Part shown: piece after piece, positions 38,043 through 49,211 of the stretch
Position numbering within the stretch: the first letter of the stretch is position 1
Layout of the letters: each line of letters starts with the position of its first letter
The notes under the pieces: model-generated
What the model was told of the DNA's origin: nothing
Databases searched by the model: none
What the model saw: only the letters and a program-made list of their open reading frames with translations
Made by a program: the position numbers and the translations under genes
NCBI GenBank assembly: GCA_014904845.1
Contig: MU119275.1
Span: forward strand, 1-64,000
Direction: 5' to 3'
Origin: Acephala macrosclerotiorum
Lineage: Eukaryota; Ascomycota; Leotiomycetes; Helotiales; Mollisiaceae
Length of the DNA: 64,000 nucleotides

Positions 38043-39589
38043 AACGGTACCGGAACCACACCTTTTGCCCGGGCTCAAGGAGGTACTGCAGTTCAAGATC
38101 CGCCCAGCACCGTTTCAGCCTTCGATATTCACAAAGTTTATGGGAAATAGACTCATGATTTGAACGCTGCGAGAAGGCCAAGCTTCAATGCTTAAGTTTC
38201 AAGTAATGTGTTGTCTATCGCTCCAATTGCTTCAACCACCGCCACACCTACGACGAGCAAGGCTACGACGTTGTCAACGAGTGTTGTTTCCACCACGAAG
38301 CCAACCACTCTTGCAAAGGCCGTCTCCACTCCGGCGTCTTGCTGTGGTGCTGGGGCTGCCGTCTTCCAACCCGTCCTTACAAGTGGATGGAAAGCTACCA
38401 AAGTCCTTGGAGGTCTCACTAGCCCTAGAAGTCTAGTCTGCGGCTCGGCTGGCAACATGTTGATGGTTCAATCCAGAAAAGGCACCACAGCGCACACAAT
38501 GTCGGCAGACGGCTGCGTCGCGTCGACGAAGACTTTGGTTGCGTTGAACAGCTTGAACCACGGAATCACGATGAGTGCTGATGGTAAGACTCTGTATCAG
38601 CCCCATGACCATCGTTTTCTCGTGGCCGTATGATGCAAAGGCAATTTCTATTGGGACGAGGCCCACAGTCGTCACTGGCATGTACAATGGTGGTGCTCAT
38701 ACCACTCGAACGCTTCTCATTGGAGCTCATGCACCAAACCTGCTTGTCGTGCCTCACGGATCGAACGACAATTGGCCACAGGTCGTGCAATCGTCAAGGT
38801 CTTCGATCTCAGCGCCGTTCCCGCTTCTGGCTACAGCTACGTCTCTGGCGGCTACGTGATGGGTTATGGAATGCGCAATGAAGTTAGCATCACCTTCGAC
38901 GGAAACAACATGTTCGTCCGCTCCCTCTCCCCTAAAACAAAACACTAACGACCACAGGCTCCAGGGCGTCATCAAAAACAGCCGCGACAATCTTGCCCGA
39001 GGAGGAAAAGACATCCATCGAAACAACCCCGCCGAAACACTAAACTACGCTGGCGACATTACCAAATCCAACAACAACTGGTACGGCTACCCGACATTCT
39101 TCGCCGTCTGGCAAGCGAGCGATTTCTCCGACACCAAGCTTCAGGTTGGTGAGCACTTTGTCGTCTCCCCTAACTCAACTTTCAAAGAAGACAACTGCAA
39201 GACCTTGACCACCACTCCCGCCTTGACATTCATGGCTTCATGGCACACTCCGCTCCCATCGACAACAAATTTGACCTCACATATTCCAACCTCTTCGTCA
39301 CCTTCCACGGTTCTCGGAACAGGAATCCCACGACTGGTTTTAAGTTGTTGTTCTGCCGTTTGCAAAGGGGACGGATGGGTTGTATAAACCTATTGCTCCT
39401 AGCACGAATAATGCGGGTTATACCGATGTTATAAGTAATCCAGATGTGACGAAGTGTGCGGGCAATAGCCCGAGTTTTAGTAGTGGGTGTTTTAGGCCGG
39501 CGGGGTTGTTGCTTGATACTGAGGGGAGGTTGTATATGACTAGTGATACTACTTCTCAGGCTGAGTTGTGGGTTTTGGGTAAGTCATGA
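38043..39589 (+). pseudogene. 3' half of AA8-AA12 gene: end of cytochrome domain, linker and PQQ pyranose dehydrogenase
   Basis: From 38043 the frame of the AA8 half continues for 35 codons (NGTGTTPFARAQGG, then STVSAFDIHKVYGK) to a TAG at 38148-38150 where Trp (TGG) is expected. A Ser/Thr-rich linker follows (about 38210-38330), then a domain recognisable as AA12 pyranose/sorbosone dehydrogenase: FQPVLTSGWKATKVLGGL, NMLMVQSRKGTTAHTMSADG, LNSLNHGITMSADGKTLY, VVTGMYNGGAHTTRTLL, LLVVPHGSNDN, then NPAETLNYAGDITKSNNNWY and AGNSPSFSSGCFRPAGLLLD. An intron with CACTAAC and CACAG ends at 38957. Frameshifts occur near 38600, 38780, 39235 and 39350. AA12 enzymes oxidise pyranoses with PQQ, and the AA8 domain passes the electrons on. 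Fusion of the two is known from fungal pyranose dehydrogenases. Confidence 0.85.
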
Positions 39590-39961
39590 GAGGACAGCAA
39601 CCGAGTGAGAGTGCAGAAGAGAGTGGCTAGATTGTACATACGATTGAGAGGTCGAGAAGACGATGTTTTGATGTGATGGATTGGGATGTCCATACTTTCA
39701 CTTCAAGCGCGAATACGATTCAGATCGCTTCATGTAGACTGTCCACTTACTTCACAGTTCACATGCCAGCGCATCGATTGACTCTCATTTGGCAGGATGA
39801 TGGTGTTTCGCGGCAAGCTGGGACCAATGTCCCAGAAGATCACCTGCATGAGTTGACCAGATGCATTCTGGTTTGACTAGTTATTATAATTATATATCTT
39901 TAGGCTCTCTTTCTGTCCCACTCCTTCTCATCGCCCCTCTTCTCGAGTTTTCGACGTGCAT
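39590..39961. other. intergenic between two pseudogenes
   Basis: Short spacer between the convergent AA12 and GH17 pseudogenes. No coding, repeat or RNA feature seen. Confidence 0.4.
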
Positions 39962-40844
39962 CTAGCAAGCCAGATTGTAGACAAGATTGAAGTTAGCGTC
40001 AACCACTCCAAACGGAAGATCCCCACCACCCTGAAGACTATAAACAAACGTATGGCCATGGGCCAATGAAGAACAAATAGTTTGACTCCAATACGTCTGA
40101 GCATTCTGTACACTAGGAATAGCTGCATTCACGCAGGCCTAGCAGTCGGCCATCCTGTCTCAGTGACCCAAACCCAACACCAGGATGTACCTTATTAACC
40201 ACATCTCTAACCTGATAAACCGAGTCCCAGAAAAGATTGAAAGAATTCTCGATGCCATTTGCGTACATTCCCTGATAGTAAGGATATCCGTCTGTACCAA
40301 CCCAATCGCAAGCTCCGATCACCACGGCGTTATTGAGATCTACCCACGCCGTCCAGGTATCGACGTGTCGACTTGGACGCTGGAGGAGTAGCCGGGTTGG
40401 ATAGACAGCATGGCTCTAACGTCGTAAATCCGTTACGCCAATCCCCACGCTGGTGTATCGCCTAGATATAAACCCTCGCTGCCAACACTGATTGTCACAT
40501 TCCAGCCAAATCCCCATGTCTGCACCGCTTTCAGCAGAGCCTGCTTCTCCGCATTGAAGTGATTGTCGTCTTCTGTCCAGACACCGACGAGGTTCTGCCC
40601 ACCTGTGGCGAGAGTAGCAGGAACGGCGTTGGCGAGTTAGTTGCAGTCGGAGGAGGCGTAGAGACGCATGCTAGTTGAAGTAGCCAGGGAAGGCCATCAT
40701 GATTCGAAAATCTTTTTCGTAGTCGGCTTGGGATTTCCAGGAGCCGTTGAGGTTGTTGGCTTGGACGTTGAATCCTTTCCAGTAGGCGCTTGCTCCTGAG
40801 ATGGAGGCTGAAAGAGCCGAAGTGAGAGCGGAGAGCTTCACAAT
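39962..40844 (-). pseudogene. GH17 beta-1,3-glucanase pseudogene
   Basis: The minus strand reads as a secreted GH17 glucosidase: signal-peptide-like KLSALTSALSASISGASAYW, then GFNVQANNLNGSWKSQADYE, MRLYASSDCN, LVGVWTEDDNHFNAEKQALL, NVTISVGSEGLY (Glu as in the family acid/base motif), CDWVGTDGYPYYQGMYANGI, WVTETGWP (Glu, the nucleophile) and FGVVDANFNLVYNLAC before the stop at 39962. It is broken by TAA at 40637-40639 and 40433-40435 (both where CAA/Gln is expected), frameshifts near 40665, 40365 and 40130, and loss of the start codon (ATT at 40842-40844). Family members act on cell-wall beta-1,3-glucan outside the cell. Both catalytic Glu motifs survive, so inactivation is by stops and indels only. 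Confidence 0.85.
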
Positions 40845-41163
40845 GAGTGTGGTCTGCAGAAATGAATGAAAGGTATGCTAAGGAATGAAGCTGGAATGCA
40901 AGATGGAAGAAGGGAGGTAGCAGAAGACTCGATTTCGGTATTCAAGCTTCAGAAGCAATTCTTTGAATTCTCTATTGTGATGCAGCTATCCACACAACGT
41001 AATATGGATATCTTGGATAATACAATGTGAAGCGTAAAGTTCGTTTGCTCATCAGCCGAAGCTCTTCCAAGCCTCTTCCCAAGATAGCTATACGAATGAA
41101 TGCCTTGAAGAATGTAATGTAACGCGAAACATGACTTTCGTTTCTTCATCAACATTCCTCCCG
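40845..41163. other. spacer with a degenerate copy of the phosphatase 3' end
   Basis: About 40990-41130 resembles the end of the neighbouring phosphatase gene on the same strand. A minus-strand reading gives EEAWKSFG followed by a stop, comparable with AKAWTTFG and stop at the true gene end, and the sequences after the stop (about 41000-41045 and 41105-41150) are also alike. This suggests a partial tandem duplication of the gene tail. Confidence 0.4.
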
Positions 41164-42128
41164 TCAACCAAAGGTCGTCCAAGCCTTTGCAAAGAACTCC
41201 TTCGACATATCGAACACACTCGAAGCCCGCTTCCGAATTGTTTGAAGGGTTGGCTCTGTCGCTGGCGCTGTCAACACCATCTTCACCTTTTTGATATCCT
41301 CGTCCGTTAATCCGCACATCGTCTTCATGTAACCTTCGGCTCCTCCCCACTTCTTGTCTACCATCTCAAGCATAGCCAACATGCTCTCAGGTCTTGCACC
41401 CACCATCCTCTCTGCGCGTGCTCTGCCACCTCCTCCCGCGTTCGCAAAGACAGGACTCTTCATCAAACGAGTTACGATAACATCTCTCGTGGGCCTCAAG
41501 CCAATATCTGACAAAGAGTATTCCTTGGCGATGTCCTCCGGCGACACTCCCAGCATCCTGAGGATCACCCCGATGAAGACCCCAGATCGGTTGTTTCCAG
41601 TCGTGCAATGGACGAAGCAGGCAGTTGGAGACGTGGGCGACATGGATGCGATGTGCAGCATTATCGTTCGGCAGGCTGGTGCTCCATGAGAAAGGACATC
41701 CGTAAAAGCTTGAACAATTCCCTGCAACCATCAGCTTGCTTCTGCACCTGAAGGAAGCAACCTACATCAGTACCATCACTCGCATACTGCACGTATCGCG
41801 CAGCAGCCTTCTCAGGCGAGTACTCCCCATCCGGAAATGCAGGACAACTGATCCTCTCAATCCCATCCAGTTGCCTGAACCCTCCAGCCTTCTCAATCTG
41901 CCCTTTTGACCTGAGATCAAAATCCGTTGTGATGCCGAGAGATTTGAGCTTCACCATTCCCTCATCCTTGATCGTCGCTGTATCTGGTCCGCGATAGAAG
42001 ACGCCTTTGCAGACTGTGGCTATCGTGTTTCCATCGCCGTCTTGGATGGGCCAGCCGCCGATGTCGCGGAAGTTGGAGAGTCCTGGGATGTCGACGAAAG
42101 GAGGCTGAATCTCAGCCTGGTCCGCCAT
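41164..42128 (-). CDS. tyrosine-protein phosphatase-like (Y_phosphatase3 family)
   Basis: Exon 1 (42128-41766) and exon 2 (41721-41164) are separated by a 44-nt intron (GTAGGT...TTGCAG), giving 306 residues. The N-terminal half has NFRDIGGW, YRGPDTATI and the substrate-shaping DLRSKGQIEKAGG. The catalytic P-loop is HCTTGNNRSG, the HCx5R signature of cysteine phosphatases with nucleophilic Cys and phosphate-binding Arg. Proteins of this type dephosphorylate phosphotyrosine or phosphoinositides; substrate here is unknown. The C-terminal part (about 240-306) is helical and lacks known motifs. The gene is intact although its neighbours on both sides are pseudogenes. Confidence 0.88.
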
Positions 42129-42781
42129 TTGCCGGTGCAGGTGGCTGCTCCGTGTTCTGCGCCCCGTGCGACCGGTGTGCAGAGCTTCTTAGTCGTACGA
42201 CGTTCACAGACGAGACCTGGGCCTAGAGAGATGAAGCAGGAACGAGTAGGACGGCGCCATGATTGAGGAAGGAGGTTGGGTTGCAGGATTAGCCTTATTA
42301 TGGGGAGGCGGCGGTCCTCGGACGAGGCTTGCTTGGTGGGGTTGGCTTTTTCGGTCTGGCTTGCATATTTGCTGGGTTATATAAAGTTTATTTTGGATGC
42401 AGATTCGGTCTAATATTGTTATCAGATTGTTCTCCCTTAGTTCTCAATTCCTATATTTCCGGATGAGTACAGGAGCTCGAGGTTGTCCAAGATGGCAGGA
42501 AGCGGGGTGCCACGTGATTGCGCGTCTTAACGTGAAATTTAATATGACTTCCTGTCTGCAAATCTTCCTCCTATCCTCTCGGCATGATTTTCGACCAAGA
42601 GGACAACAACATCTTTCCCTGAAGAAACTTGGTATGTCTTCACTTTATTGTGTCAATTGGCTCGCGCTAATAATCTGCCAGAAGACTGCCCTGGCGATCT
42701 TGTCTCCCATACGAATTTCGCAACGCGTCAGGTCCAACATCCTCCTCCTCATTCTCCTCCTCCGCACGAAAATCTGCCGCC
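42129..42781. other. intergenic, divergent promoter region
   Basis: Lies between the minus-strand phosphatase and the plus-strand 2EXR pseudogene, so would carry both promoters. Open frames in it are not protein-like and no repeat is seen. Confidence 0.45.
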
Positions 42782-43633
42782 ATGGCAGATATCGAGAGCG
42801 ATCACGAAAAGTCCCCTTCAAGCACACAGCCATCCGTTGAAGGATCCGGCAGCTGTATTGGCTCGGCCCGTCTGGACAAATTCGAACACTTCAAGGAGCT
42901 TCCCATCGAGTTGCGATTGAGGATCTGGAAATACGCGTAATTCTTCCAGCGAAATGTGGACGTCTTGCCATTTACCGTCTACGATGAGCGATCGGCCGAC
43001 TCCAGATCGTTTATGATCTCCAATGTCTACATCAGTAGCTGTCCTGCTCCCGCGCTTCTCCACGTCTCGAGAGAATCCCGGAATGAAGCTTTGAAATATT
43101 ACACTGTCGATTTCGGCACCGAGGAGGATGTCTTGCTTAGGATTTGTGGCCGAAAGAAGACTGTTTCAATACCTACTCCCGTCATACATATCAATTGGGA
43201 CGTCGATAGAGTTTGCATACCTAGCCCAGCCTATTTCGAGGACGAGGCCAATGTGATTCCCCCTGACGGAGGAACTCCAATCGACAGGCTGTCAGATCTG
43301 CTCTGGGATAAAAAAGTAAAATCTTTGGCCTTAAATATATACGAACCAAGAGATGAACATGACGCGCTATGTTTGATTCAATCGGGATCCTTGGAGGAGA
43401 TAATTCTCTTTCCCTGGCCACGAAAGGACGCTTGGAGGCTCGAGTCATACGACTTTGAGGATGTCGCTGATGACGATGTTGAGGATTGGCTACCTCTTCA
43501 GGAGCGTATTCTTGACCACTTTGCAAGATGGTACTTGAGTTATGATGAACAACCGGATCCTCCATACACCATTCCTCGAGTACGATTTTGTGAACTTGTC
43601 AATGTTCGGTTGCGAACCGAACCTGAGGATTGA
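42782..43633 (+). pseudogene. 2EXR-domain protein gene with a single premature stop
   Basis: From ATG at 42782 the frame runs MADIESDHEKSP to FKELPIELRLRIWKYA, then meets TAA at 42938-42940 (codon 53), and the same frame continues without further interruption through FFQRNVDVLPFTVYDE, LLHVSRESRNEALKYYTVDF and NWDVDRVCIPSPAYFEDE to a stop at 43631-43633 (283 residues in all). The order F.ELP.ELR..IW, then HVSRESR, is typical of the 2EXR domain, a large fungal family of unknown biochemical role related in layout to F-box proteins. The stop could derive from CAA by one C-to-T change. No intron that would remove it is apparent. Recoding, sequencing error or a recent null allele are all possible. 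Confidence 0.75.
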
Positions 43634-44696
43634 GCGGCAATTCGACCAGACAACCCGATAGTTTCACAAATTACAGTCTGCAGAGGAAAGCGATACATGG
43701 CATAGGGTTTGGACGCGGTTATAGAGCTTAGCTTATGAGAGGTATCCGTTTGCTGTCGTAGCTGTCGTAGCATGTAGATGGAGGTTCTATTCGAGACGCT
43801 CAATATTTGGCATGACAAGGTGGAGGACGCAATTGCATGGAGATTTTTCCTCTGCGGCATATGCTATGAGCTTGAGCGTTGTTAGCAAAATCCTAGAGCC
43901 GGCATGGGCTTCCCAATCGATATCTCTGCTTGACCGCTACGCATGCTGTTGATGGCGTGGCTTTCTCCTATCCTCGCCCTTTCCAAGCGAAATCTCCTGC
44001 ATACGTCTTCAACCCCGCATTTCTCGTTGCCGCTCAAATCATAAGTCAGCAAAAGAACCCCCACCTTGAAGGGACATCCGGGGCATCTCATTGTCGGGAT
44101 AATATTATAACGACAGCCGTATACTACGTAAGTTCAGGCTCTGCACGCCGAAACCCCCGGCATCTTCACGGCGAAGGTACTGTACGCTAAACTTACAGCG
44201 GCTGTCCGCGACGAGCTTCACATTCTTCGCGAGATATCTTCAAGACTTCAACCGCTGCGTGTCACGACAGCAATTTTGCGCAAAGGAATGATATGTGATA
44301 CGACATACATTATTGCACGCCTGATAGCAGCACAAGAAGAGATGGCTACCAACTTCGAGCCTTCATTTGCAGGCTACCACAAAGTCTCTCTAAAGCCTAA
44401 AATCTCTAGGACCCTTCATGCAGGTACCCCGCAATCATGCCACTTCATGTCTCTTATCTCATACGAGGGTATTCCTACATTCCCACCTTTTATCTATTTA
44501 GCCAGAAAGCAAGCTACGCTACCTCCAGCTGCGTCATTCTGCTGTTGTAGATCACAATAACGATAAGTATCAGAAAACTTTCCACGAGTGTGAGCTGTGT
44601 GAGTTTTGACTTAATTGCGGTGCGCCTGCTCCGGCAACAGCTTCCAACCTTCTCCTCCTCGCCCCTCAAATTTGCACACCGATCAGCTGAAGAATC
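43634..44696. other. intergenic, no gene supported
   Basis: About 1.06 kb upstream of the GH31 gene. Short plus-strand frames (43930-44190, 44276-44560) have no recognisable content. Pieces of the sequence could be decayed coding DNA, but I cannot assign them. Confidence 0.4.
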
Positions 44697-47136
44697 ATGA
44701 AGTTTCGCGATGGAATGTGGCTCGTCGCCGAGGATAAACGCCCTGAGTATGCAGAGGAGGTGTATTCAATCGCAGAACATCCAGCAGGCAATGCGCTCAG
44801 CTTGCTCTGCCCCACCAAGAAAATCCTCCAGAGATTTGACTCTCTCAACCTTCCAACGTTGACAATCGTGAGTCTTCCCGTCTCCTCCAATTCGTAGGCT
44901 CACCCTCACAGGACATCAGAGCTCCATTCGATGGAGTTATCTCTGTCGAAACAACACATTGGCTGGGAGCCCTCAACCCAGGACCTCACTACGACCTCTA
45001 CCCCACCGGCAAGCCAGAAACATCCGATCCAGGAATCTCCAAGACAGACAAATCCACAACCCTTAAATCAGGCTCCATATCTGCCACTGTCGCAACAGGA
45101 AACCACGACTTCGACATCCGATTCCACGCCACAGATGGCTCGAAAGAGCTCACCTCACTGCTCAACCGCAGCGTCGGCTTCGCATATAGTCCCGCACCAA
45201 GCAATCAACTGGTCACTGGAGACATGTCGAAGTTCCAGCATTACATATTCACGCAGACGACATTGAGTGTTGGGGAGAGTGTGCATGGACTTGGAGAGCG
45301 GTTTGGAGCGTTCAATAAGGTGGGACAGGCGATTACGCTTTGGAACGCGGATGGGGGGACGAGTAGTGATCAGGCTTATAAGAATATTCCGCTGTGGATT
45401 AGTTCGAGGGGGTATGGGATCTTCATTGATACGCCCGATAAGGTGGAGTTGGAGGTTGGGAGCGAAAGGTGTTGTAGGGTTCAGACCAGTGTTGAGGGGC
45501 AGAGGTTGAAGTGGTGAGTTTCAAGAGAGTGATCACGGCATCTGGTTCTAACGTCTACAGGTACATCATCTACGGTCCAACGCCAAAGGAGGTTCTGTAC
45601 AAGTACTCGGTCTTGACAGGAAAACCTGGAAAGGTGCCAAGCTGGAGTTTCGGTCTCTGGCTCAGCACCAGCTTCACGACCAACTATGACGAGAAGACCG
45701 TCAACTCTTTCCTCGAAGGCATGAAAGAACGAGCTATCCCCGTTGAAGTCTTCCACTTCGATTGTTTCTGGCTGCGAGCCTTCCACTGGTGCGACTTCGT
45801 TTTCGATTCTGAGATGTTTCCTGATCCCAAAGCACAAATCGCACGTTTGAAGGAATCTGGCCTCGTCAAGAAAGTCTGCGTCTGGATAAACCCCTACCTC
45901 GGCCAAGCCTCCCCTGTTTTCAAATATGCCGCCTCAAAGGGTTACCTCCTCAAACGCACCAACGGTGACATCTTCCAATGGGACCTCTGGCAAACCGGGA
46001 TGGGAATAATCGATTTCACCAACCCCGAAGCCTGCGAGTGGTACGTCTCCTGTCTCAACTCTCTCTTCGACAAAGGCATCGATGCTATCAAAACCGATTT
46101 TGGAGAGAGGATTCCGAGTATTGATGTTGAGTGGTTTGATTCGAGTTTGCATCCGAGGAAGATGCATAATTATTATGCGTTTCTTTATAATAAGGTTGTG
46201 TATGAGGCGGTTCAGGATCGGTTTGGGGAGAATGAGGCAGTGCTTTTTGCTAGGACGGCGACGGCTGGGACGCAGAGGTTTCCGTTGCAGTGGGGAGGTG
46301 ATTGTGAGAGTACGCCCGAAGCGATGGCTGAGTCTGTTCGTGGAGGCCTGAGTCTTGGACTTGGCGGATTCGCCTTCTGGAGTGTGGATATTGGTGGATT
46401 CGAAGGATATCCTCCTCCTTGGATCTACAAACGTTGGGTCGCGTTCGGACTTCTGTGTTCGCATTCTCGTCTTCACGGGAGCAATTCGTTCCGTGTTCCG
46501 TGGACAGTGGATGATGATGATAAGACAGAACAGGGGTGTTCGAAGACGTTGGCGAAATGGACGATGGTGAAGGCGAGGTTGATGCCGTATATTTTCGCGC
46601 AGGCACAAAAGGCGGTTGAGTTGGGAATTCCATTGAGTTTGAGAGCGATGTGTTTGGAGTTTCCCGAGGATCCGACGAGCTGGTTCTTGGATCGACAGTT
46701 CATGTTCGGAGACAGCTTATTGGTGGCGCCCATTTTTGAAGAGTCTGGAAACGTCGAGTTCTATCTGCCGAAGGGGAGGTGGACGAGTTTCTTTACCAAC
46801 AAAACCCTCGACGGACCGGGCTGGTTCAAGGAGCATCACGAATTCGACACCCTGCCGTTGTACGTCCGGGAGAACACCATTCTCGTACTTGGAAAGTGGC
46901 ACGAAACGAGGACAGTCTATGACTATTCACAAGGCGTGGAAGTCTGTCTTTACCAGGCCAAACCAGGAGCCACGACGACTGTCGTGGACTCTGAGGGTGA
47001 GGAACTCGGGGTTTTGGAAATTGGAGAGGACGGGCATTTGATTAACCAGGACTTTTTGACCGGAGCCTGGCATATTACGAGGAATGGGAGAAGCACGATC
47101 AAGAAGGAGCCCAAGGCGATTGAGAGGAGAGTGTAA
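44697..47136 (+). CDS. GH31 alpha-xylosidase (YicI-like)
   Basis: Three exons, 44697-44867, 44912-45513 and 45561-47136, with introns of 44 and 47 nt (GTGAGT/CACAG and GTGAGT/CTACAG), give 782 residues. The N-terminal beta-domain is followed by GLGERFGAFNKVGQ, the (beta/alpha)8 barrel beginning VPSWSFGLWLSTSF, HFDCFWLRAFHWCDF, and AIKTDFGERIP with the catalytic nucleophile Asp. QWGGDCESTPEAM carries the acid/base Asp. KTDFGE plus GGDC is the alpha-xylosidase pattern, unlike the usual alpha-glucosidase WxDMNE. There is no signal peptide, so it is probably cytosolic and releases xylose from the non-reducing ends of imported xyloglucan oligosaccharides. It is intact, next to several dead carbohydrate-active genes. 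Confidence 0.92.
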
Positions 47137-47549
47137 GGGAAGAATACAGAGAAGGGGCTTGAACAGAAAAGAGACTGAAGCAGCGATATGAGGTTAGGAG
47201 CGAATGTAATGACCTTATGAAATTTGGGAAACTTTGGTAACAACATATTCCATGGCGTGCAATCTAGCAATACTTCAACATCAAGCCCATCGGCTGTTGG
47301 CTTTCATAGGTAAGCACCAACGATTCAAGGGCTTAGACGAGGAATTTAGAGAACTCGGGGAAATCGGATACGACATGTTCTACTAAAGAGATATGGTCCG
47401 TTGATCGTTGCAGAGATATCTGAAGAACTGAATGGCAGGACCCAACTTGAGACCGGAGACTTAAGGCCAGGCAGAGCAGAAGACAAGCACAAGGACACAC
47501 GGGAATACACGGCAATAACAAGTTTCTGCAGAACTGATCATCAATTTCC
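47137..47549. other. intergenic, convergent 3' ends
   Basis: Spacer between the convergent GH31 and EthD-hydrolase genes. I see no feature beyond presumed 3' untranslated regions. Confidence 0.45.
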
Positions 47550-49211
47550 TTACCCCAAGAACTTTGTGACGATCTCAGCAAACTCCTTTGGCTTCTCGAC
47601 CATCGGCAGATGTCCCGCCCCTTCAACGACTTCGTACCCAGCACCACTCGCGCCATAAGCAGCACTCATCTCCTTCATCGTCCCTGGTAGCACTCCATCC
47701 CCGCTCCCTACCACAAAGCATCCCTTGACCTTACTGCTCTTCATCTTCTGCTTCAAGTCATACTCAAACAGAGCTTCAACGCTTTTCTTGAATCCATCCA
47801 AACTATTGGTCTTGACCATCTCCTTAACAGTAAGACAAGTCTTCTCCAGCTCTCCTCCATCGTAGCTTTCCTTCACGAACCATCGACGAGCAGTCATTTC
47901 CGCTAATTCTTCCCCTACAATCTTCTCTCCCGAAGAAGCTACAGCTGACTCCTTTTCAGAAACTGCGATTCGCTCTCCCCAAACCTTAGAGTTACCCGCT
48001 GGGGATTTGGAGCTCGTGTCACAGCTTATGAATGCTGCCACTCTCTCGGGATATGACAATGCAGCATTGAGCGTCGTAGCTCCGCCAAGACTGACTCCTA
48101 TCACCGCTGCAGCTTTCTTGACTCTCAACCCATCCAATAGGGCAATAATATCAGAGGCCAGAACATCGACTGTGATTTTCTTGTTCCCACATACTGAACT
48201 CCTTCCTCGAGTCAGGTATCGCAGGACTCTGTATTTCTTATTCGCAGGGTTGGAGAAGAAGGATGATATAAAGCCGTCCCAGATATGGTAGTCGACGAGG
48301 ATCGAGTTGCTGAGTACTATGAGCGGTGCATCGACATCTGCGGATCCCTCGAGACGGAATGGAAGCTCCACACTATCTGCGGTTGTGATGTAGGATTCGA
48401 CGGCTCCTGCTCCTCCTGGAGAGGTAGGAATTGTAGTTGTCAGCGAGACCGCCTTGTCTGAAGAATTCCATGATGCCATGCTGGTGGAAAGGTATCGAGG
48501 AGCTGGGCCGAAAGTGTAGGATAAATCATACGTCCTCCTCCTCTTCTCCTTCACTACCTTCTTCATAATGTCCTCATTCCACGGCGTGCTGGTCGCAGCT
48601 TGAAATTCCTTTCCTCCCAACCCATTTTGTGGTTTGTATTCATGCAGCGCGAGGAACTCGACAGGAGCCTTCGGGTCGATAGAACTCGTCACAAATCGCC
48701 TCGTTCTCAACCATCCTGGAACCTTGGATAGCATCTCGATATGCTCTTCCCTATACCATTTATCGAGTTGTTCTCTCATTCCCTCGCCTGCCTGCAGATC
48801 CAAGAAAACAGCAACCATTACATTCCCCTCTCCCTCATTCTCTACCTTCTCCAATTCTCGAAAGTCGGCAGAATGTCGTTCTTCGATGAAATCGTAGAGT
48901 TTCCTATCGACTTTTATCTTGGACATGGTATCGACTTCGCGCTGGGATTTGACTGGTGGGTCGCGGAGGCGGAGATAGGCGTCTTTAGTCAATTCGTCCA
49001 TGTCGGTGATGTCGTATATTGCCATCCATTCTGGCTTGGTTTCTGAGCCCGTAGAGCCTGAGAGATCGTTTGCTCGGTATCGGAAGCCATTGATACAGAA
49101 TGGCAGACGGAGACGTGTAGGGCCGTGTTCGTTGTTGTACCAGTCGTGGAAGGCAGAGTCTTGAAGCTCTGGCTTCGGCTGCATCGTTACGTAGAGTATT
49201 CCTGGTGCCAT
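47550..49211 (-). CDS. EthD-like ferredoxin-fold domains fused to alpha/beta hydrolase
   Basis: An intron-free frame of 553 residues from the MAPGILYVTM start; an ATG 15 codons upstream is in frame but adds a polar, unconserved-looking tail. The N-terminal half contains two dimeric alpha/beta-barrel repeats of EthD/YciI type, each with a W-Y-x-x-E-H signature (AFHDWYNNEHGP and LDKWYREEHIEM). The C-terminal half (from about residue 270) is an alpha/beta hydrolase with the nucleophile elbow GVSLGG, Asp in VGSGDGVLPG and His in EGAGHLPMVEKP. The hydrolase part resembles 3-oxoadipate enol-lactonases. Next to a muconate cyclase and an intradiol dioxygenase, a role in opening or processing a lactone of aromatic catabolism is plausible inference. 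Confidence 0.8.
   Translation of the reverse strand: MAPGILYVTMQPKPELQDSAFHDWYNNEHGPTRLRLPFCINGFRYRANDLSGSTGSETKPEWMAIYDITDMDELTKDAYLRLRDPPVKSQREVDTMSKIKVDRKLYDFIEERHSADFRELEKVENEGEGNVMVAVFLDLQAGEGMREQLDKWYREEHIEMLSKVPGWLRTRRFVTSSIDPKAPVEFLALHEYKPQNGLGGKEFQAATSTPWNEDIMKKVVKEKRRRTYDLSYTFGPAPRYLSTSMASWNSSDKAVSLTTTIPTSPGGAGAVESYITTADSVELPFRLEGSADVDAPLIVLSNSILVDYHIWDGFISSFFSNPANKKYRVLRYLTRGRSSVCGNKKITVDVLASDIIALLDGLRVKKAAAVIGVSLGGATTLNAALSYPERVAAFISCDTSSKSPAGNSKVWGERIAVSEKESAVASSGEKIVGEELAEMTARRWFVKESYDGGELEKTCLTVKEMVKTNSLDGFKKSVEALFEYDLKQKMKSSKVKGCFVVGSGDGVLPGTMKEMSAAYGASGAGYEVVEGAGHLPMVEKPKEFAEIVTKFLG

Noticed and set aside
38192..38458. Minus-strand gene over the AA12 start
   Set aside because: Antisense shadow; the plus strand carries the clearly recognisable AA12 sequence.
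45934..46633. Minus-strand genes opposite the GH31 exon
   Set aside because: Shadow frames of a confidently identified glycosidase; Arg/His/Pro-rich composition typical of antisense readings.
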